Source: DASUPK01 sp963763955
GTDB lineage: Bacteria > Actinomycetota > Thermoleophilia > Solirubrobacterales > 70-9
Direction of reading: 5' to 3'
Length of the DNA stretch: 64,000 nt
NCBI GenBank assembly: GCA_963763955.1
Contig: CAVXQP010000009.1
Span: forward strand, 186,001 to 250,000
In this document: piece by piece, positions 16,333 to 24,799 of the stretch
Numbering within the stretch: the stretch's first letter is position 1
How the letters are laid out: the number at the start of each line of letters is the position of its first letter
Notes under the pieces: model-generated
What the model saw: the letters and a program-made list of their open reading frames with translations, nothing else
Database searches by the model: none
What the model was told of the DNA's origin: nothing
Translations under genes and position numbers: made by a program

Positions 16333-17496
16333 ATGCCACCACTGATCAGCTTCGACCAGGCGCTCGAGCTCGGCGCCCTCACCGACCACGACGAGATCGG
16401 CGCGCTGGTCGAGCGGGCCTGGGAAGTGCGCCAAGACCGCTTCGGGGACTCGACCGACATGTGCTCGCTGGTCAACGCCAAGTCGGGCGGTTGCGCGGAG
16501 GACTGCGGCTTCTGCGCGCAGTCGCGGTACGCCGAGGCGGACACCCCGATGCACGCGATGATGGAGCCGGCTCAGATCCTCGAGCACGCCAAGGCGGCCG
16601 AGGCCGCGGGCGCTCACCGCTTCTGCATGGTCACCCAGGGGCAGGGACTCTCCAAGCGCGACTTCGCCAAGGTCCTGGAAGGCGCCCGGCTCGTCTCCGA
16701 GCAGACCAACCTGAAGCGCTGCGCCTCGATCGGGCACATGTCGGCCGAGCGCGCCCGGCTGCTGAAGGAGGCCGGCATCCAGCGGGTCCATCACAACGTC
16801 GAGTCCTCCCGCTCGTACTACCCGGAGGTGTCGACCACTGTCCGCTATGAGGGCCGGCTGCGGACCATCGACGCCGTCAAGGAGGCCGGGCTCGAGACGT
16901 GCGTGGGCGGCATCCTCAACCTCGGTGAGTCCCCCAGGCAGCGGGTCGAGATGGCCTTCGAGCTCTCGGAGCTCGAACCGGACTCCGTGCCGATCAACCT
17001 GCTCAACCCACGCGTCGGGACGAAGTTCGGGGATCGGGAGCTGATGGACCCGTGGGAGGTCGTGAAGTGGGTAGCGATCTTCCGGCTGATCCTCCCGGAC
17101 GCGCTCTTCCGGCTCTGCGGAGGCCGCGTCGAGAACCTGCAGGACCTGGCTCCGCTCGCCGTCAAGGCCGGCCTCAACGGGGTGATGATGGGCAACTTCC
17201 TGACCACCCTGGGCGTCGAGCCGGCAGAGGACCGGGAGATGTTCGAAGAGCTCGGCCTGAACGTGGCTCGCCAGCCGGACAACGGCGCCAACCCCCGGCC
17301 TGACAACCGCTCCGGATGGCTCGAGGGCGAGACGCCGGCCACCCCGGTGGATGAGCTGATCGACCGCCAGGCGGAGGCGAATTTCTGGGACCCCTCGTCC
17401 CAGCTCCGCGTGGTGAAGAAGAAGGGCAAGGTGCCGGATTACCCGGCCCGATCCTCTCAGGACCGCGATGCCGCCCCGGCCGGCTGGGGCGATTGA
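16333..17496 (+). CDS. bioB: Biotin synthase
   Basis: A 387-residue radical SAM enzyme that inserts sulfur into dethiobiotin to make biotin. The 4Fe-4S motif CAEDCGFC (Cys54, Cys58, Cys61) is intact, followed by SRYAEAD, and the 2Fe-2S cysteines and GGIxNLGES (SAM site GGILNLGESPRQR) are visible. ATG 16333 is chosen over ATG 16270 because GAGAGG lies six bases upstream and the upstream 21 residues are not conserved. It overlaps bioF by four bases and forms the bioB-bioF-bioD operon. The C-terminal 60 residues after NGAN are longer than in E. coli BioB. Confidence 0.96.
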   Translation: MPPLISFDQALELGALTDHDEIGALVERAWEVRQDRFGDSTDMCSLVNAKSGGCAEDCGFCAQSRYAEADTPMHAMMEPAQILEHAKAAEAAGAHRFCMVTQGQGLSKRDFAKVLEGARLVSEQTNLKRCASIGHMSAERARLLKEAGIQRVHHNVESSRSYYPEVSTTVRYEGRLRTIDAVKEAGLETCVGGILNLGESPRQRVEMAFELSELEPDSVPINLLNPRVGTKFGDRELMDPWEVVKWVAIFRLILPDALFRLCGGRVENLQDLAPLAVKAGLNGVMMGNFLTTLGVEPAEDREMFEELGLNVARQPDNGANPRPDNRSGWLEGETPATPVDELIDRQAEANFWDPSSQLRVVKKKGKVPDYPARSSQDRDAAPAGWGD

Positions 17497-18701
17497 TCGA
17501 CCTCGCTCAGCGGCTCGAGGAGCTCGAATCGAGCGGGCTGCGCCGGCGACTGCGCCTGGTTGACGGCCCACAGGCCCCGACCGTGCTGCTCGACGGGCAG
17601 CCGGTCCTGCTGCTCTGCTCGAACAACTACCTCGGGCTGGCGGACCATCCGCGCCTTCGCCGGGCCGCCGCCGATGCCGCACTCAGCCTCGGCACGAGCG
17701 CAGGGGCGTCGCGGCTGCTCTCGGGATCGATGTCGATCCACTTCGAGCTCGAGGAGCGACTGGCCGCGTTCAAGGGCACCGAGGCCGCGCTGCTCTTCGG
17801 CTCGGGTTATCTCGCCAACACCGGCACGATCGCCGCTCTCGCCCGCCAGGGCGAGGTCGTCTGCTCGGATGAGCTGAATCACGCCAGCATCATCGACGGC
17901 TGCCGGCTTGCCGGAGCCGAGACCTTCGTCTACCGGCACGCGGACGCCGAGCACCTCGAGTGGGGCCTGCGCCGCGCCGCCGGGCGGGCATCGCTGATCG
18001 TCACCGACGGCGTCTTCTCGATGGACGGCGACGTGGCCCCGCTCTCGGAGCTCTCGGACCTGGCGCGCCGGCATCGGTGCCGGCTCATGGTCGACGAGGC
18101 GCACGCCACCGGCTGTCTCGGCCCCGGGGGACGCGGCTCGGTCGCCGCCGCGGGACTGACGGACGAGGTGGACGTGATCGTTGGGACGCTCGGGAAGGCC
18201 CTGGGCGGATACGGCGCCTACGTCTGCGGATCGGCCGAGCTGGTCGACTTCCTGGTGAACTCGGCACGGCCGTTCATCTTCTCGACCGCGCCGCCTCCCC
18301 CGGCCGTTGCCGCATCCTCGGCGGCACTCGAGCTCCTCCAGGAGCGCCCGAAGCGGGTCGAGAAGCTCCGCGCGAACGCCGCCGCGCTGCGCTCGGGGCT
18401 GCGAGAGCAGGGACTCGAACCCGCCGGATCGGAGACCCAGATCGTCCCCCTGGTGATCGGTGAGGCCGACGATGCCATGGCCCTCTGCGAACGACTGCTC
18501 GAGGACGGCCTCTTCGCGCAGGCGATCCGCCCGCCCACCGTCCCTCCCGGGACCTGCCGCCTGCGCCTGACGGTGATGGCCACCCATGCGATTGCCGACC
18601 TGAGGCGAGCGGCGCGGTCGATCGGCACCGCGGCGCGCCAGCTTGGGCTGGCGCCGGAGCCCCGGGCAGACACGCCTACCGAGCTTCGTGAGGCGGCCTG
18701 A
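17493..18701 (+). CDS. bioF: 8-amino-7-oxononanoate synthase
   Basis: A 402-residue PLP enzyme of the alpha-oxoamine synthase family that joins pimeloyl-ACP or -CoA with L-alanine. Landmarks are CSNNYLGLADHPR (residues 42-54), DELNHASIIDG, the cofactor Asp in MVDEAHATG and the Schiff-base Lys235 in GTLGKALGGYGAY. The TTG start overlaps the bioB stop by four bases (TTGA), implying translational coupling. No bioC, bioH or bioW is visible, so the source of pimelate is outside the window. Confidence 0.95.
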   Translation: MIDLAQRLEELESSGLRRRLRLVDGPQAPTVLLDGQPVLLLCSNNYLGLADHPRLRRAAADAALSLGTSAGASRLLSGSMSIHFELEERLAAFKGTEAALLFGSGYLANTGTIAALARQGEVVCSDELNHASIIDGCRLAGAETFVYRHADAEHLEWGLRRAAGRASLIVTDGVFSMDGDVAPLSELSDLARRHRCRLMVDEAHATGCLGPGGRGSVAAAGLTDEVDVIVGTLGKALGGYGAYVCGSAELVDFLVNSARPFIFSTAPPPPAVAASSAALELLQERPKRVEKLRANAAALRSGLREQGLEPAGSETQIVPLVIGEADDAMALCERLLEDGLFAQAIRPPTVPPGTCRLRLTVMATHAIADLRRAARSIGTAARQLGLAPEPRADTPTELREAA

Positions 18702-18704
18702 GCC

Positions 18705-19427
18705 ATGCGGGGTCTGTTCGTCACCGGCACCGGCACCGAGGTCGGCAAGACGGTCGTCGCCTCCGCACTTGCGTACACGGCCCGAGCGGAGGGAGCCCGC
18801 GTCGCCGTCTTCAAGCCGGCGGTCAGCGGGCTGGACGACCACCCCCTCATTCCCGAGGCCTGGCCAAGCGCGCCGGACCTGCCGGACCACGCCCTTCTTC
18901 GGCTCGCTGCGGGGTCCAAGCAGGGCGACGATGAGGTCGCTCCGTACCGCTACGGACCGGCGGTATCGCCTCACCTCGCAGCCGAGCTCGAGGGCGAGCG
19001 GATCGACCCGGACCTGTTGCGGGGCGCTGCGCTGGCGGCGACAGAGGGCGCCAACCTACTCGTCTGCGAGGGCGTGGGCGGGTTCCTCGTTCCGCTCACC
19101 CCGGACTACCTGGTCCGCGATCTCGCCCGGGACCTGGCGCTGCCGGTCGTCGTGGTCGCGTCACCGAGCCTCGGGACGATCAACCACACCCTGCTGACGC
19201 TGCAGGCGGTGCGTGCCGCCGGGCTCGAGATCTCCGCCGTCGTGCTCACCCCTTGGCCGGAGGAGCCATCGCCGGCGGAGCTGTCCAACCGCGAGACGAT
19301 CCAGCGCCTCGGCTTCGTCGAGGTCCAGACGCTGCCGCGCCTGGAGCTCACCGATCCGGCCTCCTGGCCGGCCTTTCGAATGCCAATCGACTCGCCACGC
19401 GCGACGAGCAGCCTGCGCGCCGCCTAG
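18705..19427 (+). CDS. bioD: Dethiobiotin synthetase
   Basis: A 240-residue ATP-dependent carboxylase that closes the ureido ring of dethiobiotin from DAPA and CO2. The P-loop GTGTEVGKT (residues 8-16) is complete, KPAVSG (Lys34 region) and VCEGVGGFLVPL near residue 120 are the substrate and metal sites. It starts three bases after bioF and ends four bases from the convergent MFS gene. With bioB, bioF and bioA (21582) it completes the late biotin pathway from pimeloyl thioester. Confidence 0.95.
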   Translation: MRGLFVTGTGTEVGKTVVASALAYTARAEGARVAVFKPAVSGLDDHPLIPEAWPSAPDLPDHALLRLAAGSKQGDDEVAPYRYGPAVSPHLAAELEGERIDPDLLRGAALAATEGANLLVCEGVGGFLVPLTPDYLVRDLARDLALPVVVVASPSLGTINHTLLTLQAVRAAGLEISAVVLTPWPEEPSPAELSNRETIQRLGFVEVQTLPRLELTDPASWPAFRMPIDSPRATSSLRAA

Positions 19428-19430
19428 CTC

Positions 19431-20957
19431 CTAGCGAGCGCCGACGGGCACGGCTTCCTCGACCGCTGCCTCGACCGGGATCGCCTCCACGGCCTCCTCG
19501 GCCGCCTCGTGCGTGTCGACCCGCCCGCCCCGGGAGCGCCGGATCAGCAGGAGCGAGACGACCAGCCCGGCGACCACGACGAAGGCGGCCAGCAGCATCG
19601 CGCTGCCCAGCGCATCCACGAAGGTCGCCCGCGCCTGCTCCGGCGCTGCCGCCAGCGCGGCGGGATTGAAGCCGCTCCCGAGCTGCGCCTGGAAGATGGC
19701 GCCCGTGGCCGCAACACCCACCGAGGCGCCGACCATGCGCGACATCTGTAGGACGCCGGAGGCGACTCCGGACTTCTGGACGCTGACCGCGTTCATCGCC
19801 GCGGTCGACATCGGTGACATCACGAGGGCGATGCCGAGGCCCATGAGGATGAACGGGATAAGCAGGCCTGCATAGGTGGTGCCCGTGTCGATGCCGGCGA
19901 ACATGAACATGGAGACGGCGAGTACGGCGAGCCCGGCGCTCATCGGAACGCCCGGGCCCAGCCGGTCGGCGAGCCGACCCGAGATGGGTGCGACCACCGC
20001 GATCACCATCGTCGTCGGCAGGAACCGAACCCCGGCCTCCAGTGCGCTGAAGCCGAGGATGTCCTGCATGTAGATCGCCATGAAGAAGAAGGTGCCCATC
20101 ATGGCGAAGGTGATGATGAAGGCGATCAGGTTGGAGCCGATGAACTGACGGGTCCGGAACAGGGCGAATTCGACCATCGGCGCCGTACACTCGCAGCTCG
20201 ATGGCTACAAATGCGGCCAGGCCGACCACGCCGCCGGCCAGCAGCGCGATGATCGTCGGCGAGCTCCAGCCCCAGCTGTTGCCTTCGATCAGGGCGAGGA
20301 CGATCGCCGTAAGGCTCGCGGTCAGCGCGATCACGCCGGGATAGTCGACATCGTCTGATCGACCGTCTCGTCGCGCGACTCGCGCACCGCGAAGACCGTC
20401 GCCACCACCGCGCCGACGGCGACGGGAAGGTTGATGAAGAAGATCGCTCGCCAGCTGACGTACTCGGTGAGCGCACCACCGACGACCGGGCCGATCGAGA
20501 GCGCCAGCGCCGAGACGCCAGCCCAGATGCCGATCGCCCTCCCGCGCTCGGCGGCCGGGAAGGTGTGTGTGATGATCGAGAGGGTCGCGGGCATCATCAG
20601 CGCGGCGCCGATGCCCTGGATCGCGCGGCTCCCGATCAGCATCGCCGAGTCCTGGGCTAGCCCGGCGGTGGCGGAGGTGATCGCGAAGATGACCACGCCC
20701 GTCAGGAACATCAGCCTGCGGCCGAAGATGTCGCCGAGGCGGCCGCCGGTTGCGATGAGGACGGCGAAGGTGAGGGTGTAGCCGTTGATGACCCACTCCA
20801 GCTGGGAGATGTGCGCGTGCAGCTCGCGCTGGATCGAGGGCAGCGCCACGTTCACGACCGTGTTGTCGAGCATCACCATGAACAGCGCGAAGCACATCGC
20901 TCCGAGCGTCCACCACTTGCGGTTGTCGTCCGTGATCAGGTGCCTGTAACGGGTCAT
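19431..20957 (-). pseudogene. DHA2-type MFS drug exporter, two compensating frameshifts
   Basis: The encoded protein is a 14-helix DHA2 exporter (MLDNTVVNVALPSIQRELHA motif A region near the N terminus; GSRAIQGIGAALM for motif C side). The first 200 codons end early near 20340 (TVDQT then out of frame). The next segment, VDYPGVIALTASLTAIVLAL, is in another frame, and near 20187 the frame returns to the first one at MVEFALFRTRQF. Deleting one T on the reverse strand at about 20187 gives a smooth RVTAPMVEFALF join, and removing two bases near 20346 joins DQT to VDYPG. Either the gene is decayed or the assembly has two indels. It overlaps the MarR gene by ATGA, so it was an operon partner regulated by it. 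Confidence 0.82.
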
Positions 20958-21466
20958 CGGCTGACCTTCCTGTCGTAAGTCGCGTAGATCTCGGCGATCT
21001 CGGGGCGCTTCAGGAGCGCGTCGAGAGCCGCCTCAAGCTTCTGTCGTTCATCGCGGCGGAGCGAGTCGGTGAAGTCCTCGAGTCCGGCGAGGCGAGCGGA
21101 GATGATCCGGTTGGCTAGATTCCGCCCCTTCGCGGTCAGGGCCAGGCGGCGGACCCTCCGGTCATCAGGATCCTCGACCCGGGTGGCCAGCTTCTTCCTC
21201 ACCAGGCCGTCCGCCGCACGGCTGGCCGAGGGAGGCGAGATCTCGAGCTCCTCGGAGAGGGCCGTGACCGTTCGCGCGTCCTCGTCGGCCGACTCGAGCT
21301 CGAGCAGGACCTTCATCTGGCTGAAGGTGAGCCCGCTCTCGTCGATCATGCGGAACACCTCGCCGCTCCCACCGCCCATGCAGCGGAGCATGAAGGCGCC
21401 CAGCTTGATCGCCAGATCGCCGGCGGTCTTGCGGGACTTGGATCGTTCTCCGGTCGCTGCTTCCAC
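20954..21466 (-). CDS. MarR family transcriptional regulator
   Basis: A winged-helix regulator of 170 residues from GTG 21466. The HTH reads TVTALSEELEISPPSASRAADGLVRK and the wing has VEDPDDRRVRRLALT, both MarR hallmarks. It likely represses itself and the downstream MFS exporter, whose ATG overlaps its stop. GTG 21466 is preferred to a start at 21508 because a strong inverted repeat (21471-21498) lies just upstream and would otherwise be coding. No ribosome site is visible, so it may be leaderless. The ligand is unknown. Confidence 0.88.
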   Translation of the reverse strand: MEAATGERSKSRKTAGDLAIKLGAFMLRCMGGGSGEVFRMIDESGLTFSQMKVLLELESADEDARTVTALSEELEISPPSASRAADGLVRKKLATRVEDPDDRRVRRLALTAKGRNLANRIISARLAGLEDFTDSLRRDERQKLEAALDALLKRPEIAEIYATYDRKVSR

Positions 21467-21470
21467 TGTA

Positions 21471-21498
21471 GAAAAGGTTACACGTTTACAACCTTTTC
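21471..21498. promoter_or_regulatory. Operator-like inverted repeat
   Basis: GAAAAGGTT (21471-21479) and AACCTTTTC (21490-21498) form a perfect nine-base inverted repeat with a ten-base spacer. It sits four bases before the proposed MarR start, the classic place for an autoregulatory MarR operator. It is also 84 bases before bioA on the other side. Confidence 0.6.
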
Positions 21499-21513
21499 GA
21501 AACCGCAACGATC

Positions 21514-21529
21514 TGTGACAAGGGTCACA
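21514..21529. promoter_or_regulatory. CRP-like palindrome TGTGA-N6-TCACA
   Basis: TGTGA (21514-21518) and TCACA (21525-21529) are separated by exactly six bases, matching the CRP/FNR consensus in full. It lies between the MarR and bioA starts, 53 bases before bioA. No CRP gene is in the window. Confidence 0.5.
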
Positions 21530-21537
21530 TATGGACG

Positions 21538-21555
21538 GCCGGATTTACATCCGGC
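21538..21555 (+). promoter_or_regulatory. Leader hairpin before bioA
   Basis: GCCGGAT (21538-21544) and ATCCGGC (21549-21555) form a perfect stem with a TTAC loop, 27 bases before bioA ATG 21582. It may be an operator half-site pair or an mRNA leader structure. Confidence 0.4.
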
Positions 21556-21581
21556 GCAGGGCATATGTTGGCGAACGGCGA

Positions 21582-22916
21582 ATGCAGAACGCTGCCCGGC
21601 TCGATCACGATCATCTTTGGCACCCCTTCACGCAACAGCGTGATTGGGTTGGAGAGGAGCCGTTGATGATCGAGTCGGCTCAGGGGGTCGAACTGATCGA
21701 CTCCGGCGGGCGTCGCTATCTGGACGGTGTCTCCTCGCTCTGGTGCAACGTCCACGGCCATCGACATCCGGCGCTCGACGAGGCGGTGCGCGAGCAGCTC
21801 GACCGCGTCGCCCACTCCACGATGCTCGGCCTCTCCCACCCAGGAGCGGCCGAGCTCGCCGCCCGGCTGGTCGAGATCGCGCCCTCGGGACTGAGCCGGG
21901 TCTTCTATTCCGACTCCGGGTCCACTGCGGTCGAGGTCGCCCTGAAGATGGCGTTCCAGTACTGGCAGCACCGCGGCGGTCAGCACGTCCGGAAGACGTC
22001 GTTCATCTGCCTCGATGACGCCTACCACGGGGACACGATCGGGTCGGTCTCGGTCGGCGGGATGCCCCTCTTTCACTCCACCTTCGGCCCGCTGCTCTTC
22101 GACGCCCATCGGGCGAGGCCAGGCGATGTCGACGACCTCGCCCGGCTGCTCGCCAGGCGCGAGGAGGAGGTCGCGGCGGTCGTTCTGGAGCCGCTGGTGC
22201 AGGGGGCGGCCGGCATGCTGACCCATCCACCCGGATACCTGCGCGCCGTCCGGCGGCTCTGCGACCGCCATGGGGCCCTGCTGATCTGCGACGAGGTCGC
22301 GACCGGCTTCGGGCGCACGGGGACGATGTTCGCCTGCGAGCAGGAGGGGGTCTCCCCCGACCTTCTCTGCGTGGCCAAGGGCCTGACCGGCGGGTATCTG
22401 CCCCTGGCGGCCACCCTCGCGACGGAGCGGATCTACGAGGCCTTCCTCGGCGCGCACTCCGAATACAGGACCTTCTTTCACGGCCACACCTACACCGGAA
22501 ACCCGCTCGCCTGTGCCGCGGCGATCGCGTCATTGGACGTCTTTCAACGGGAGCGGACCCTTGTCCGGCTCCAGCCGAAGATCCGGCTGCTCTCGGAGTG
22601 GCTCCGTCAGGTGGAGCGGATGCGCGAGGTGCATGAGGTCCGCCACCGCGGCCTGATGGTCGGCATCGATCTCGGCGAGCACGACCCGGAGCTGCGGCTC
22701 GGCCACCGTGTGGTGATGGAGGCGCGACGGCGCGGCGTCATCGTCCGCCCGCTCGGCGATGTGATCGTCCTGATGCCGCCGCTCGCGATCAGCAAGCAGG
22801 ACCTGCGCCGCCTCGTCGGCGTGGTCGCGGAGTCGATCCGCGCGGCCTATCCCGTCGCGGAGTTCGACTCGGGCGCCAAGGGCCGCCTGGACGCGGCCCT
22901 GCTCGAAGCGGCATAA
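21582..22916 (+). CDS. bioA: Adenosylmethionine-8-amino-7-oxononanoate aminotransferase
   Basis: A 444-residue class III aminotransferase that makes 7,8-diaminopelargonate, with SAM as usual amino donor. It begins with the BioA signature HLWHPFTQQ (residues 11-19), has the SSLWCNVHGHRHP segment, DDAYHGDT, the cofactor Asp in ICDEVATGFGRTG and the PLP Lys266 in CVAKGLTGGYLPL. An upstream in-frame ATG at 21531 is rejected because two palindromes lie between it and ATG 21582. The gene is separated from bioBFD by the MarR/MFS pair on the opposite strand. Confidence 0.94.
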   Translation: MQNAARLDHDHLWHPFTQQRDWVGEEPLMIESAQGVELIDSGGRRYLDGVSSLWCNVHGHRHPALDEAVREQLDRVAHSTMLGLSHPGAAELAARLVEIAPSGLSRVFYSDSGSTAVEVALKMAFQYWQHRGGQHVRKTSFICLDDAYHGDTIGSVSVGGMPLFHSTFGPLLFDAHRARPGDVDDLARLLARREEEVAAVVLEPLVQGAAGMLTHPPGYLRAVRRLCDRHGALLICDEVATGFGRTGTMFACEQEGVSPDLLCVAKGLTGGYLPLAATLATERIYEAFLGAHSEYRTFFHGHTYTGNPLACAAAIASLDVFQRERTLVRLQPKIRLLSEWLRQVERMREVHEVRHRGLMVGIDLGEHDPELRLGHRVVMEARRRGVIVRPLGDVIVLMPPLAISKQDLRRLVGVVAESIRAAYPVAEFDSGAKGRLDAALLEAA

Positions 22917-22946
22917 AACGGATTGCGCCTCGCGGCGCACCCTCGC

Positions 22947-23132
22947 TTATTCCTCGTACGGCTCGAAGTCCGACTTGCGCGCCCCGCAGACCGGGCAGAA
23001 CCAGTCGTCGGGGATGTCCTCGAACGCCGTTCCCGGCGGTACCCCGCCGTCGGGATCGCCCTCGTCCGGGTCGTAGATGAAGCCGCAGGAGGTGCAGATG
23101 TAGAGCTGTTTGGTCGTCGCCTCCGTGGCCAT
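22947..23132 (-). CDS. Rubredoxin
   Basis: A 61-residue iron protein with the two Cys pairs that bind one iron: CTSC (Cys13, Cys16) and CPVC (Cys46, Cys49), plus the conserved YDPDEGDP and WFCPVCGARK segments. It carries one electron, for example to alkane hydroxylase or an oxygen-detoxifying enzyme; no partner is adjacent. On the reverse strand TACTCT lies eight bases before the ATG, so the mRNA is probably leaderless. It is divergent from a NUDIX gene with a 33-base gap. Confidence 0.95.
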   Translation of the reverse strand: MATEATTKQLYICTSCGFIYDPDEGDPDGGVPPGTAFEDIPDDWFCPVCGARKSDFEPYEE

Positions 23133-23151
23133 GGGGCGCCAGAGTAACCAT

Positions 23152-23157
23152 TACGCT
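23152..23157 (+). promoter_or_regulatory. -10-like hexamer for leaderless NUDIX gene
   Basis: TACGCT ends eight bases before GTG 23166, in the 33-base gap shared with the divergent rubredoxin gene. Confidence 0.45.
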
Positions 23158-23165
23158 CGCGGGAA

Positions 23166-23753
23166 GTGGAACCCGCTGTCCCTCGGCCGGCCGCGACGGT
23201 GATCCTCCTCCGCAGAGGCGGGAAACACGCTGAGCGCGGCCTCGAGATCTTGCTCGTTCAGCGGAATCCCGAGGCCCGCTTCATGCCGGGTGTCTGGGTC
23301 TTCCCGGGCGGGGCGGTCGATTCCGGCGACGGGGAGGGCGAGGAGGCACATCGTGCGGCGGCCGTCAGGGAGCTGGCCGAGGAGGCGGGGATCGAGGTGC
23401 CGGCCGCGGACCTGGTGGCGTACTCGCGCTGGATCACGCCCAAGGTGGTGCCGATCCGCTTCGACACGAGGTTCTACCTGACGCTCGCGCCCGCTCATTC
23501 CCCACCGCACCCTGACGGCTCGGAGACGGTGGACGCCGGCTGGTTCAACCCTCAGGACGCGCTCGCCAAGCACCACGCCGGCGAGCTGCCCCTGGTCTTC
23601 CCCACGATCAAGCACCTGGAGTCGCTCGTCGGCTTCTCCAGCGCCAGCGAGGCGCTGGACGCGGCGCGCCGGCGCGAGGTGAAGCCAATCGAGCCGCGCG
23701 TGGAGGGCGAGGGCGAGCAGCAGCGGATCATCCTGCCGGACGAGCTCCCCTGA
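23166..23753 (+). CDS. NUDIX hydrolase
   Basis: A 195-residue pyrophosphohydrolase domain. The NUDIX box is recognisable: GGAVDSGDGEGEEAHRAAAV followed by RELAEEAGIEV (REUxEExGU, about residues 69-79), with a slightly longer loop than the 23-residue consensus. The N-terminal AATVILLRRG and FMPGVWVFPGG fit the human NUDT19/CoA-type group, so CoA or acyl-CoA pyrophosphate cleavage is possible but not certain. Leaderless GTG start. Confidence 0.87.
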   Translation: MEPAVPRPAATVILLRRGGKHAERGLEILLVQRNPEARFMPGVWVFPGGAVDSGDGEGEEAHRAAAVRELAEEAGIEVPAADLVAYSRWITPKVVPIRFDTRFYLTLAPAHSPPHPDGSETVDAGWFNPQDALAKHHAGELPLVFPTIKHLESLVGFSSASEALDAARRREVKPIEPRVEGEGEQQRIILPDELP

Positions 23754-23791
23754 CCCGGCAGTGAGGACGCCCGGCGCGCAAGAATCTGGAC

Positions 23792-24745
23792 ATGACGAGC
23801 ACGCTCCCGGCCGAGGTGCGCGACGCATTCGAGCGCTACATCACTTGCGAGCTCACCACGGTCGACGCCGACAAGCAGCCGATCACCTGGCCGGTGACTC
23901 CTTACTACCGCCAGGGCGCTCCGACGATCGACGTCACCACCGGCCTGGGCTATCCGAAGAAGGCGGACGACGCGCGGCGCCATCCGAGCATCTCCCTGCT
24001 CTTCTCGGACCCCACCGGCTCGGGCCTGAAGAGCGGGCCCAAAGTGCTCGTCCAGGGGACGGCCACGGTGGACGACGAGGACCTGAAGGCCAATGCGGAC
24101 CGTTACATCAGCGAGTCCGGCGAGAAGCTGCCGGCCACCAAGAAGATGAACCCTCCGAAGCCGATCCGCCCGATGTTCAACTGGTACTACGCCCGGATCT
24201 ACATCAAGGTCCGGCCCGAGCGGGTCTTCGTCTGGCCCGAGGGGGACCTGGCGGAGGAGCCGATCGTCCACGACGCGCACCTGGAGGAGGTGCGCTCCGG
24301 CCACGTCGAGGAGCCCGCGCAGGACCATGGGGCGCCGGCCGGGGGATCGCCGGCGTGGGACAAGCGCATTGACCTGCTGGCGGAGCACAACACGGGCGTG
24401 ATCAGCTGGATGGGCCCGGACGGCTTCCCGATCGCGGTCCGCGTCCCCTTCAGCGTGGACGCCTCGCGACGAGAGATCGCCATCGAGGGCGAGCCCGCGG
24501 GCCTACCCCTGCTCGAAGGGCGCGCCTGCCTGACCGTGCACCGCCATGCGCCCGACTTCACCTGGCAGCGGAACATGCAGGTCCGCGGAGACCTGACGCC
24601 TTCCGATGGGGGATGGCGGCTGGTGCCTCGCAGGGTCGTCGGCGGCTTCGAGCTCCCCGAGGGCCGCCTGACCCGATTCAGGGACTTCATCCGCAAGGGC
24701 CCCGGCTTCTACCGGACTTATCGCCGTCGCCTGCGCGAGCGATGA
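23792..24745 (+). CDS. Pyridoxamine 5'-phosphate oxidase-like flavin protein, duplicated domain
   Basis: A 317-residue protein made of two split-barrel domains. The first (residues about 1-150) starts AFERYITCELTTVDADKQPI and contains GYPKKADDARRHPSISLLFS; the second (about 190-317) starts KRIDLLAEHNTGVISWMGPDG. This fold binds FMN, F420 or heme and takes part in small redox reactions. The degenerate second copy is probably structural. A central linker rich in Glu, Pro and Gly joins them. Substrate unknown. ATG is followed by a Thr-rich start and AGAATC lies just upstream. Confidence 0.72.
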   Translation: MTSTLPAEVRDAFERYITCELTTVDADKQPITWPVTPYYRQGAPTIDVTTGLGYPKKADDARRHPSISLLFSDPTGSGLKSGPKVLVQGTATVDDEDLKANADRYISESGEKLPATKKMNPPKPIRPMFNWYYARIYIKVRPERVFVWPEGDLAEEPIVHDAHLEEVRSGHVEEPAQDHGAPAGGSPAWDKRIDLLAEHNTGVISWMGPDGFPIAVRVPFSVDASRREIAIEGEPAGLPLLEGRACLTVHRHAPDFTWQRNMQVRGDLTPSDGGWRLVPRRVVGGFELPEGRLTRFRDFIRKGPGFYRTYRRRLRER

Positions 24746-24799
24746 GTTCCTCGCCGCTCGCCGGTCTCTAGGGCAGACAACACGAGAGGAGGAGCACCC

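Noticed and set aside
16237..18974. Long reverse-strand open frames opposite bioB and bioF
   Set aside because: They mirror the third-base GC pattern of real genes and encode only Arg, Gly, Asp-rich sequence with no motif.
19348..20916. One 522-codon reverse frame for the MFS exporter
   Set aside because: Only the middle 50 codons are transporter-like in this frame; the rest is shadow sequence of the true frame.
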